Source: Clostridia bacterium
GTDB taxonomy: Bacteria > Bacillota_A > Clostridia > Oscillospirales > CAG-272
Direction of reading: 5' to 3'
Assembly: GCA_017542695.1 (NCBI GenBank)
Contig: JAFXWT010000135.1
Location: 1-14,045, forward strand
Length of the DNA: 14,045 bases
Shown here: piece by piece, positions 9,201 to 14,045 of the stretch
Layout: the number at the start of each line of letters is the position of its first letter
Numbering within the stretch: position 1 is the stretch's first letter
Position numbers and translations under genes: made by a program
The notes under the pieces: model-generated
Database searches by the model: none
What the model saw: the letters and a program-made list of their open reading frames with translations, nothing else
Told to the model about the DNA's origin: nothing

Positions 9201-9403
9201 CCGACTGGGCGGTGCTCTGGGAGAAGAACGGCGTACAGAAACTGTACTTCATTATGGAGACGAAGGGAACTACCTCACTCTTCGACCTGCGTTCTCCCGA
9301 AAAATTAAAAATCCAATGCGGCATGGCGCATTTCAAAGCCCTTGATAACGGACTTGAAATGCACGTCGCAACCGATTGGAATAAGTTTAAGATTAACGAA
9401 TAG
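6266..9403 (+). CDS. res: Type III restriction enzyme, helicase-endonuclease subunit (Res)
   Basis: This 1045-residue protein is the DNA-cleaving partner of Mod: an ATP-driven superfamily 2 motor with a C-terminal nuclease. Walker A is METGTGKT (92-99), motif II is the type III-typical DEPQ (216-219), motif III is YSATHRE, motif V is in SALKEGWDNPNV, and motif VI is CRQKVGRGLR (530-539). The nuclease has PD (979-980) and E-T-K (998-1000), the intact PD-(D/E)XK triad. A charged linker rich in E, K and V (about 600-690) joins the two halves. Length is close to known Res subunits and no frameshift is visible, so the enzyme appears functional. GAGG overlapping the mod stop codon acts as its ribosome binding site, about 11 nt from the ATG, implying translational coupling. 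A strong hairpin follows the stop codon. Confidence 0.95.
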   Translation: MKLKFKNQQFQTDAVDAVVDLFKGQEKLTSTFEISANQQSLFDGLGVGNKIDVSAATLLENMHEVQRRNNLPMTDDIADENGKPRLSFCVEMETGTGKTYVYTKTIFELHKRYGFTKFIIVVPSVAIREGVYKSLEITKEHFENAYDNVPCRYFIYNSSKLSDVRQFATSSNIEIMIINIDAFRKAENIINQAQDKLNGETAMRYIQDTAPIVIIDEPQSVDNTDKAKEAIASLHPSCVLRYSATHREQINLLYRLTPVDAYQMGLVKQICVSSNTVANDFNKPYIRLLSVSNDNGFRAKIEMDVQTKGGTVARKTVTVKPNDDLFLLSGEREMYDGYSVAGIDCTPGFESVEFSNTETVMLGKAIGGVDENIIKEAQIKRTIKAHLDKELRYREQGIKVLSLFFIDEVKKYRTADGEKGIYAQMFERCYKELMNSPKYASLKEQFPHDVTAVHNGYFSQDKKGVFKDTKGDTTADYDTYNTIMRDKEWLLSFDCPLRFIFSHSALKEGWDNPNVFQICTLIDQKSTFTCRQKVGRGLRLCVNQDGDRIEDKNINVLHVMANESFAEFSETLQKEIETETGVKFGILQISLFSGMVYTEKKTVERTITREQAETVVEALKTSGAITETGKVDTAKAEVVVPKELEPVKEQVIKVIEEQKTTAVEEIVGKTYTEEVEEEKTVSYDDAKELMTHFENKGYVSKTGKIKDTMKEALLHGTLDLPKKFEAARERLESIVNKANTSVPIRDDSKEVIVRLNKQVMLSPEFMELWGKIKQKTAYRVEINTDELIENCVKDLAAMPHIPKARLIQQTATVDIQNAGVTYAETEFRTEDLENTYSSLPYILGIISEETLIKKATVAEIIKRSGRAQGFLNNPQSFMEQCLDIIKRNRHALAIDGIKYVKLDGKEYYAQEIFDSAELVANLDRNAVKVEHSVYDHIIYDSSTIEKPFALALDHDPDVRMFFKIPDRFKIDTPIGTYNPDWAVLWEKNGVQKLYFIMETKGTTSLFDLRSPEKLKIQCGMAHFKALDNGLEMHVATDWNKFKINE

Positions 9404-9414
9404 GACTCAACAGC

Positions 9415-9452
9415 AATAGCCGCCCGCGTCAATCAGACTGCGGGCGGCTATT
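9415..9452. terminator. Bidirectional hairpin between res and the XRE gene
   Basis: The arms 9415-9427 and 9440-9452 pair perfectly over 13 bp around a 12-nt loop. It lies between two converging genes, 11 nt after the res stop and 12 nt after the end of the minus-strand regulator gene. No long T run follows on either strand, so efficiency is uncertain, but position and strength fit a shared terminator. Confidence 0.75.
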
Positions 9453-9464
9453 ATGAGTGGACAA

Positions 9465-9785
9465 CTATTTCTTTTTCAATTCCGTGATCCCGTCGATGAT
9501 TCCCTCCAGGCTTTCCAGTTGAGAAGGGGTCATCCTTCGCATTTTACCTGCCAGTTCATCGACAAGTGTTGGATTCTCATTATCCTCTGTGAAGAATTCG
9601 CTTGGAGTGACTTTGAGATATTCACAGATATAGTACAGTCCCTGTATGGAGGGCAACGACTTCTGATTTTCAATGCGGTTAACATAACTTGGGTTCTGGC
9701 CGATATCAAGTGACATTTCTCTGGCTGTTACGCCCTTTAACTCACGCAGATGCGCGAGACGTTTAGCAATTAAATCTTCGTACAT
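9465..9785 (-). CDS. XRE-family helix-turn-helix transcriptional regulator
   Basis: A 106-residue cytoplasmic DNA-binding protein. The N-terminal XRE domain has helix 2 around TAREMSLDIG (20-29) and the recognition helix around NPSYVNRIENQ (31-41), followed by the usual LPSIQGLYYICEYL (44-57) and PSEFF (61-65). The C-terminal 40 residues are charged and probably helical, possibly for dimerisation. The start chosen is ATG at 9785, with GGTGG (9794-9798) 8 nt upstream; a GTG at 9800 would add five residues but has no better site. It is divergent from the SLOG-like gene with 135 nt between the starts. That gap contains a perfect palindrome (9877-9889), so it probably represses itself and the neighbour. 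The ligand is unknown. Confidence 0.9.
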   Translation of the reverse strand: MYEDLIAKRLAHLRELKGVTAREMSLDIGQNPSYVNRIENQKSLPSIQGLYYICEYLKVTPSEFFTEDNENPTLVDELAGKMRRMTPSQLESLEGIIDGITELKKK

Positions 9786-9821
9786 ACGACATTCCACCAC
9801 CTATTTTGTATTCCATAAGAT

Positions 9822-9889
9822 ATTATATGGCATAGTCGTGTATAATATAGGATAGTGGGTGTTTAATTTTTAACTATATAGGACCTATA
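9822..9889. promoter_or_regulatory. Divergent regulatory region with TATAGG operator-like sites
   Basis: TATAGGACCTATA (9877-9889) is a perfect 13-bp palindrome, and a half-site TATAGG recurs at 9846-9851, 31 nt upstream. A -10-like TATAAT occurs on the plus strand (9841-9846, touching the half-site) and on the minus strand (complement of 9822-9827). No good -35 box was found for either. The palindrome ends 31 nt before the SLOG-like start, a natural operator position for the XRE regulator. Binding is inferred. Confidence 0.55.
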
Positions 9890-9920
9890 AAATCCTAAAA
9901 TCAAAGAAATGAGGCATACG

Positions 9921-10412
9921 ATGCTTAATTACGGTTTTCCCTTAGAGATATATACGGTTTCATTCTTCGGTCACCGGTTCATTAATAACTTCAGACTCAT
10001 AGAAGATCGACTGGAAGAACTACTGATAAAGCTGCTCAAGGAACATGAGTACGTTGACTTTCTCGTCGGACGAAACGGAGACTTTGACCAACTTGTTTCA
10101 AGTACGATCAAACGGGTTAAAAGAGAGTTCAGAGACGATAATTGCTCTCATATTCTCGTACTACCGTACAACTCATCACAGTTTCAGAACAATGAAGACA
10201 GTTTTGCGGAATATTACGACGAGATTGAGATCTGCCCAGAGGCCAACGCTGCTTACTTCAAAGCTGCGATCCAGACGAGAAACCGTGCAATGATTGACAG
10301 ATCAGACCTCATTGTCTGCTACATAGATCATAACTCCGGAGGAGCATATCAGTCTGTGCAATATGCGGCGAAGCATGGAAAGACAGTTATAAATCTTGCC
10401 GACGAAGAATAG
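9921..10412 (+). CDS. SLOG-like (DUF1273-like) nucleotide-binding protein
   Basis: A 163-residue protein with a Rossmann-like fold signature. The first strand is YTVSFFGHR (11-19), a middle loop reads VGRNGDFD (49-56), and near the end are SDLIVCYI (128-135) and GGAYQSVQYA (140-149). FFGHR, the glycine loop and the late GG-containing loop match the SMF/LOG-like superfamily near DUF1273, whose members bind nucleotides or nucleotide-derived ligands. No partner effector domain is fused. ATG 9921 is preferred over ATG 9909 because GAGG (9911-9914) lies 6 nt before it, while 9909 has no ribosome binding site. It is divergent from an XRE repressor. It could sense a nucleotide signal or be a small enzyme; the sequence does not decide. 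Confidence 0.75.
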   Translation: MLNYGFPLEIYTVSFFGHRFINNFRLIEDRLEELLIKLLKEHEYVDFLVGRNGDFDQLVSSTIKRVKREFRDDNCSHILVLPYNSSQFQNNEDSFAEYYDEIEICPEANAAYFKAAIQTRNRAMIDRSDLIVCYIDHNSGGAYQSVQYAAKHGKTVINLADEE

Positions 10413-10414
10413 GC

Positions 10415-10443
10415 AAAGCCGACGTTCAAACGACGCCGGCTAT
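10415..10443. terminator. Hairpin between converging SLOG-like and zinc-ribbon genes
   Basis: The arms 10417-10425 and 10433-10441 pair with a single A/C mismatch (10422/10436). TATTTAT follows on the plus strand. The left arm and loop start resemble the terminator at 279-310 (shared AAAGCCGRCG...TTCAAA), which suggests a recurring terminator type in this genome. Confidence 0.6.
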
Positions 10444-10453
10444 TTATATCTGT

Positions 10454-11254
10454 TCAGCGGTCTTTTCTGCATCTTGGACATCCCGGCCCCACCTCGACAC
10501 GGTTTGCTATTCTTGCAGTATATTCTTCATGGCAGAACGGACAGGAGAACCAGGCAACGTACTTGGATTTCGCAGGGTAATCATAAGGCGTTTTGTCCTG
10601 GTTCTTTTCCAGGTTCCATTCCTCGATCAGATCCGGACGGGCAAATCCAAACGAAGAGCAGACAGGGCAACGCGTCTTTCTTCTCATCAGCTTTTCCGGC
10701 GCCGCCTGATACGAGTGTCCGTTCGGACACATCCAGTAGAATTTCTCGTTTGAGTAAGCCGGAATGGACTCGGGATCGACATCTCCGTTACGGTAGGAGT
10801 CCCATTGATCGCGCATCTCCGGATGCGCCGTGAAGAACTTACCTTCTTCACTTTTGCAGTGTGGACAAGTCAGAATCTTTGCCTGAAGCGAGATCTTTCT
10901 CTCCCAATTGTGCTTGTTCTCACATTTCCACCTTATCGGCTTGCTGTATGTCGGCGGGATGGAATACGGATCGACTTCGTTTTCGTCGCTCCAGTATTTC
11001 AAAAGATTCGGATAAACCTGAGCAAACGAACCCTTGCGGAGTTTTCCGCAGACAGGGCAGTAGCCGCGCCGGACGTATTTGAACGGCGGTTCTATGGTTT
11101 CGTGTCCGAACTCGCATACCCATTTTACGGGAGTCGTGGAATTATGCCCGATCTGATCGGGTGCAAGAGAATTGTCCGCAGAGTATTCTATAATCAGGTA
11201 ATCAAGCCCGTTTTCCTTTGCGTAGTCCTTAAGACTTTTTACGGGATTTCGCAT
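10454..11254 (-). CDS. Four-repeat zinc-ribbon protein (DUF4379-like)
   Basis: A 266-residue protein built of four similar modules of about 65 residues, each with metal-ligand pairs. Module 1 has C47, H51, C66 and C69; module 2 has C111, H115, C130 and C133; module 3 has C176, H180, C196 and C199; module 4 has C238, C241, C259 and C262. The pattern W-x-C-x-x-x-H, a basic stretch, then C-P-x-C is that of the probable zinc-ribbon family DUF4379, often found with or fused to Vsr-like or homing nucleases. No nuclease domain is present, so DNA or RNA binding is the likely role, but this is inference. ATG at 11254 is chosen over the upstream TTG at 11281 because GGAGG lies 8 nt before it (complement of 11263-11267). 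Its start lies inside the preceding membrane-protein gene (26-nt overlap), implying translational coupling. Confidence 0.85.
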   Translation of the reverse strand: MRNPVKSLKDYAKENGLDYLIIEYSADNSLAPDQIGHNSTTPVKWVCEFGHETIEPPFKYVRRGYCPVCGKLRKGSFAQVYPNLLKYWSDENEVDPYSIPPTYSKPIRWKCENKHNWERKISLQAKILTCPHCKSEEGKFFTAHPEMRDQWDSYRNGDVDPESIPAYSNEKFYWMCPNGHSYQAAPEKLMRRKTRCPVCSSFGFARPDLIEEWNLEKNQDKTPYDYPAKSKYVAWFSCPFCHEEYTARIANRVEVGPGCPRCRKDR

Positions 11255-11411
11255 TTGATCTGCCTCCGTCAAGTAATACAACTACTCCGCAGAGCAGGGT
11301 TATAATGAAGAAGTCAAAGTACATCGGGGAAATCTGACCGATGCATCTGTATCCGTTATATGCTGCGATAGCGAAAATGAGCGCCGCGCAGATGTATTTG
11401 AAAGCTTTCAT
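11229..11411 (-). CDS. Small two-helix membrane protein
   Basis: A 60-residue product with two hydrophobic segments, about residues 6-18 and 31-47, and a basic tail (RSNAKSRKKS), so probably a small inner-membrane protein with the tail in the cytoplasm. AAAGGAG lies about 9 nt before the ATG. A longer version from an upstream start would run through the promoter and is unlikely. It is first in a two-gene unit and overlaps the zinc-ribbon gene by 26 nt. No family was recognised. Confidence 0.7.
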   Translation of the reverse strand: MKAFKYICAALIFAIAAYNGYRCIGQISPMYFDFFIITLLCGVVVLLDGGRSNAKSRKKS

Positions 11412-11433
11412 ATCTATCGCTCCTTTCACTGAG

Positions 11434-11462
11434 ATTATAACACAAAAATATAAAAATGTCAA
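11434..11462 (-). promoter_or_regulatory. Strong sigma-A promoter for the membrane/zinc-ribbon gene pair
   Basis: On the minus strand TTGACA (complement of 11457-11462) is followed after exactly 17 nt by TATAAT (complement of 11434-11439). TGT just before the -10 box gives an extended element. Both hexamers match the consensus perfectly. The start codon lies 23 nt downstream of the -10 box, leaving a very short leader. Confidence 0.9.
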
Positions 11463-11494
11463 TAGACTAAAATAAAAAAGTTATAAATATGTTC

Positions 11495-11519
11495 GGGCAC
11501 CGGATCTGATCCGATGCCC
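11495..11519 (-). terminator. Hairpin terminator after the CHC2 gene
   Basis: The arms 11495-11506 and 11508-11519 are complementary over 12 positions with one mismatch; the innermost pairs would open to form a loop. On the minus strand it begins 5 nt after the stop codon of the CHC2 gene, and a T-rich stretch follows about 14 nt later. Confidence 0.65.
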
Positions 11520-11524
11520 TTGTT

Positions 11525-12301
11525 TTATGCCGTCAGTCTTTGCTCTTCGATCGTTTCCTGAAGCAGTTCATTCCGCAGTTTCAGTTCTCTTCGATAGACT
11601 CTTTTGTCAATGAGTCCCTTTTTCAATAGTTCAAGTCCGCGCTTCAACTTCTCCTGCAGCACATCGACGAACAAGTTGTACCCCTGGATTTGACAGAACA
11701 TTTCCATCTCCGCAAATCTGAGCCAATACTTTCTCGATACGGTGCAGATCACCCAGTCATGGAACTCCGGGTCTTTGACAGCGAGAGTTCGGTAATATAC
11801 GTGATTGTACTCGACCGGGACGTAATCGACCTCGCCCTCCTCATACTCGATCTCTTCAAATCTCACGGGAACCTTGTAGTGATCTTCCATCAGCAGCTCC
11901 TTGTATTCCTCCGGCGAGAGTCTGTCCGGCGGCTTTACCGGCTTGAACGATCCGACTGTTTGTTCCGTCTGGACGGAGTCCCTTGAAAGACCGAACTCAT
12001 TTGTCAGAGCCTCAAGCAGTTCGTTCATCTGAGACAGAGGGACGTCCAAGTATCCGGACGCTAACTTCAGCATATCGCCGTGTGCTCCGCACGCCTCACA
12101 CTTGAATGTGTTGGTCGCGGGATATACGCGGCAGGAACCGAGATTGTGATCCTCGTGGAACGGACAGATAATGAGGGGCAGTTTTGTCTTCTCGCTGATC
12201 TTAGGAGAAAACTTCCGGGCGACGTCCATAATCGGGATCGCTTCCTTGATCTTTTCTTTTGAAATCGGGATGACGGCATTCTTCCTTACCATAGTTTGCA
12301 T
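11525..12301 (-). CDS. DnaG-type CHC2 zinc-finger protein without a catalytic primase domain
   Basis: This 258-residue protein has a primase-type zinc-binding domain. Ligands are C46 and H49 in CPFHED and C68 and C71 in FKCEACGAHGD, with the spacing and flanking YPATNTF seen in DnaG N-termini. DnaG and phage primases use this domain to read the template and start site. No TOPRIM acidic motif follows; the C-terminal half (about 120-258) is charged and helical, with many tyrosines and paired arginines and lysines. The protein is therefore about 40% of DnaG length and may need a separate catalytic partner or bind DNA only. Such short forms occur on plasmids, phages and conjugative elements. AAGGAG precedes the ATG. 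Its 5' side faces a 36-nt-period repeat array (12407-12850), which suggests replication or transfer. That link is inferred. Confidence 0.8.
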   Translation of the reverse strand: MQTMVRKNAVIPISKEKIKEAIPIMDVARKFSPKISEKTKLPLIICPFHEDHNLGSCRVYPATNTFKCEACGAHGDMLKLASGYLDVPLSQMNELLEALTNEFGLSRDSVQTEQTVGSFKPVKPPDRLSPEEYKELLMEDHYKVPVRFEEIEYEEGEVDYVPVEYNHVYYRTLAVKDPEFHDWVICTVSRKYWLRFAEMEMFCQIQGYNLFVDVLQEKLKRGLELLKKGLIDKRVYRRELKLRNELLQETIEEQRLTA

Positions 12302-12406
12302 TTGAACATCTCCTTCATAATATGAAATTTAGTTATTTCATTTATGGGGGAGATTTTGTGTTCATTTCAAGAAAACAATCATCAGAAGCCTTTCTCGTGA
12401 CGAAAA

Positions 12407-12850
12407 TGGAGAAAAACAAGGATACAGGTTTCAGGACGAAAATGGAAAAAAAGATGGAGATGTTTTCGTCCAGAAACGGGGCGTCAGAAAGATCTTTTCG
12501 TGACGAAAATATGGAGAATAAGATGGATACGGATTTAATAACGAAAATGGAGAAAAAGATGGATACGTTTTCGTCACGAAACTGGTCAAATGCAAAATTT
12601 CCTCATAACGAAAAGTTGGAGAAAAAGATGGACATCCGAAGATTTGCAAGGTTGGAGAAAAAGATGGACATCCGAATGTTTGCAAGGTTGGATAAAAAGT
12701 TGGAGATCCGTCAACTCGTAAAATTGGATAAAAAGATGGATATCTGATAATCTGCAAAATTGGATAAAAAGATGGATACCAAGAGCTTTCTGCTTGATGG
12801 ATAAAAACATGGAGATTTATACCGCCTCAAATGTTGGAGAAAAAGTTGGA
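12407..12850. repeat. Iteron-like array: 16-nt core, 11 copies, basic period 36 nt
   Basis: The core TGGAKAAAAAGATGGA (K = G or T) starts at 12407, 12443, 12512, 12548, 12617, 12653, 12689, 12725, 12761, 12798 and 12835. Steps are 36 or 37 nt except two of 69, where a unit is decayed or missing. Three copies are exact with G (12548, 12617, 12653) and two exact with T (12725, 12761); the others differ at one to three positions. Spacers of about 20 nt are partly alike; those after 12653 and 12617 differ at only two bases. The last two steps of 37 nt break any reading frame, which favours a DNA-level role. It lies about 105 nt upstream of the CHC2 primase-like gene. An origin, transfer or partition site is possible; a degenerate minisatellite is the plain alternative. 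Confidence 0.85.
12495..12582. repeat. Inverted repeats TTTTCGT-N-ACGAAAA inside the array
   Basis: TTTTCGTGACGAAAA (12495-12509) is a perfect palindrome around one base. A near copy lies at 12568-12582 (last base changed), and degenerate copies at 12392-12406 and 12463-12477. They occupy the spacers only in the left half of the 36-nt array; in the right half the spacers carry TGCAAGGT or TGCAAAAT instead. They may be a second binding site interleaved with the 16-nt core. Confidence 0.6.
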
Positions 12851-13061
12851 TAAAACGAAGAGATATGAGTTGGAAGAACGATTTTGAATTACCGGGTCCC
12901 CCTTAAAGGACAATTATTGGAAATGTTTCATTTACGCATAAATCGGGATTAAAAGCCGACATATCTGATAGCTGAACGGAACTCAATGCTCCTCAATCGT
13001 TCTTAAGGAGGATAATCTTTTTTAAATGGACTCAATAATACTTTTCTTTGAAAAACGCTTG
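12851..13061. other. Gap between the two repeat arrays, no gene seen
   Basis: No convincing gene is present. AAGGAGGA (13005-13012) looks like a ribosome binding site, but the next ATG (13026) is 13 nt away and the 66-codon frame it opens runs into repeat sequence. A weak stem (CTCCT with AGGAG) followed by a run of seven T (13018-13023 region) could instead be a terminator or attenuator. Confidence 0.4.
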
Positions 13062-13830
13062 TCGTTTCGAGATGATAAAGTTTTGAGAGTTTTTTTGCGT
13101 CGGGTTTTCGCTTCGGGAAAGGTCTTTCTTTTGCAAAAAATGAACACTCTTTTCCATATGAATTATCCCTTTGAAAATGATGTGTATGAGTGTTCAGATT
13201 GTAGCTTCGGAATGACAGGGAAATGACTGTCTTTTCGATCGTAAGCAAGAGGGTGAGGAATCCCTCATTTCGAAGAGATAGTCTTGTCATATCGAAGGGA
13301 GAATCGGTTGTCATCTCGAAGAGAGGATCGTCAATCATATCGAATCGAGAGTGCGGTCATCGTCATATCAAAACGAGGGTGAAATTTATCATTTCAAAAT
13401 GAGAGTTTTGCCTTCGAATAATCTAAAAAAATCTGTAAGCAATCTGTACGAATCATATCGAAATGAGAGGGACTGTCTGTGAGAAATCTGTAATGAATCT
13501 GTCTGTCATCATTTCGAAATGACGATCCGGATTTTCGTTTCGAAATGAGAGGTCGTCTGTCATATCGAAGAGAAAGGGAATCCCGTCATATCGAAACGAG
13601 AGGCGGCAGTCATTTCAAAATGATAGGACTCCAATTACTCTGTACCAAATCTGAGATGAATCTGCAAGGGCTGTCATTTCGAAATGATAGTTTGCCTGAT
13701 AATAATCTGAAAGAATCTATAATGCCCTATAAACTGTCGTTTCGAAATGACGGGCATATATCCTTGTGCAAACGACACTCCTATCTGAAACTCTGTGCGG
13801 TCGACAAAAATGATTATCGTTTCGAAATGA
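13062..13830. repeat. Array of TCATTTCGAAATGA palindromes, about 16 copies
   Basis: A 14-nt palindrome centred on TTCGAA recurs, perfect at 13509-13522 and 13674-13687. Variants start at 13062, 13265, 13287, 13311, 13335, 13363, 13389, 13453, 13535, 13560, 13586, 13610, 13737 and 13817, with a weak copy near 13203. Common steps are 22-28 nt and 56-64 nt. Many copies are followed by GAGAGG, and AATCTGTAATGAATCTG-like strings lie between some. Changes are mostly T to A at position 5, or A to G near the ends. Short open frames here are repeat translations, not genes. It may be a dispersed intergenic repeat that has multiplied, or a binding-site array. Confidence 0.8.
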
Positions 13831-13947
13831 CGGCGACCGCAGAATCCCTTAAGAATGGAAGGGGCACCCCTGCCGAGCATTGTTTTCTTGAAACGAGAAC
13901 AAAAAATCTTTCATATTGTAAGTGAACTTATGAAAGGAGAGGGACTT

Positions 13948-14045
13948 ATGACTTACGACGAGATACTTTTCAACACCTAGGTTGAAAACATTGAGGAACT
14001 TGAATTTGAGCGAGCGGGTCTGACATACTATCCCGGCTACGACGG
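13948..14045 (+). pseudogene. Start of an unrecognised gene with an in-frame amber codon (runs off the right edge)
   Basis: AAAGGAGAGGG (13933-13943) is a strong ribosome binding site 4 nt before ATG 13948; an in-frame ATG at 13930 has none. After ten codons (MTYDEILFNT) comes TAG (13978-13980), and the frame then stays open to the window end with coding-like sequence (VENIEELEFERAGLTYYPGYDG). TAG ends at least four intact genes in this window, so a general recoding is unlikely. The stop lies exactly at the end of the loop of an 8-bp hairpin (arms 13967-13974 and 13981-13988). It could be a nonsense mutation, a sequencing or assembly error, or a programmed readthrough site. No family was recognised in the visible part. 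Confidence 0.5.

Noticed and set aside
1753..9403. DISARM or BREX system
   Set aside because: A SNF2 helicase plus methylase recalls DISARM class 1, but no DrmA, DrmB or DrmC-like protein is present, and Mod and Res have clear type III motifs. No PglZ, BrxC or PglX-like gene was seen.
9909..9920. ATG at 9909 as the SLOG-like start
   Set aside because: No ribosome binding site precedes it, while GAGG within this stretch is ideally placed for ATG 9921.
12322..12747. Plus-strand open frame of 141 codons (possible GTG start at 12358 after GGGGGAG) encoding 12-residue K/M-rich repeats
   Set aside because: It exists because the 36-nt repeat unit is a multiple of three. The repeats continue past its stop codon and shift to 37-nt steps, and differences between copies are not concentrated at third codon positions.
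12431..12757. Minus-strand open frame with YPSFSP-like repeats
   Set aside because: Mirror of the same array; no ribosome binding site was seen and composition is an artefact of the repeat.
12407..12850. CRISPR array
   Set aside because: The regular 36-nt step is suggestive, but the core is only 16 nt, varies between copies, the spacers resemble each other, and no cas gene is present.
13026..13226. 66-codon plus-strand frame after AAGGAGGA
   Set aside because: Spacing to the ATG is 13 nt and the frame crosses copies of the palindromic repeat; the product looks like translated repeat.
13545..13925. 126-codon plus-strand frame
   Set aside because: Runs through several copies of the TTCGAA palindrome, giving repeated SFRND-like strings, with no ribosome binding site.
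13948..14045. Genome-wide recoding of TAG as a sense codon
   Set aside because: The SNF2-type helicase, res, XRE and SLOG-like genes all end with TAG followed by non-coding sequence or terminators.

Overview
The window looks like an accessory, defence-rich stretch of a Bacillota chromosome or integrated element, most likely from Clostridia. The grounds are strong GGAGG-type ribosome binding sites, a canonical sigma-A promoter, mid-40s GC by eye, and protein families common in gut and rumen clostridia. No rRNA, tRNA, CRISPR array, transposase or integrase was seen, so the assignment is an inference.

Left part (1-4365): the tail of an ADP-ribosyltransferase-like protein ends at a hairpin terminator. 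Next comes an AAA ATPase with a DUF4143 C-terminus. This gene is bracketed by CGGAAG repeats spaced exactly 23 nt apart, three upstream and two downstream, and one upstream copy lies inside the spacer of its promoter. Directly after the downstream pair begins a SNF2-type helicase gene.

Central part (1753-9403): the SNF2-type helicase, a type III DNA adenine methyltransferase (Mod) and a type III restriction helicase-nuclease (Res) are co-directional with gaps of 33 and 13 nt. They read as one operon, a complete type III restriction-modification system with an added SNF2 motor. The middle of mod is poorer in GC than its ends, as expected for an exchanged target-recognition region. A 13-bp perfect hairpin closes the operon.

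Right-central part (9465-12301): an XRE repressor and a SLOG-like nucleotide-binding protein are divergent around a perfect 13-bp palindrome. Then, on the minus strand, come a four-zinc-ribbon protein overlapping a 60-residue membrane protein (strong promoter), and a 258-residue protein with a DnaG-type CHC2 zinc finger but no catalytic primase domain.

Right part (12302-14045): about 1.6 kb without a convincing gene, holding two unrelated repeat arrays. The first is a 16-nt core repeated 11 times with a basic 36-nt period, just upstream of the CHC2 gene. The second has about 16 copies of a TTCGAA-centred 14-nt palindrome. At the right edge a gene with a strong ribosome binding site carries an in-frame amber codon after ten codons, exactly in the loop of an 8-bp hairpin.

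Working together: the R-M operon gives sequence-specific DNA defence. The AAA/DUF4143 and SLOG/XRE genes are plausible neighbours in a defence island. The CHC2 protein next to an iteron-like array suggests remnants of a plasmid, phage or integrative element. The least explained parts are the 23-nt repeat system around the ATPase gene and the 36-nt array.
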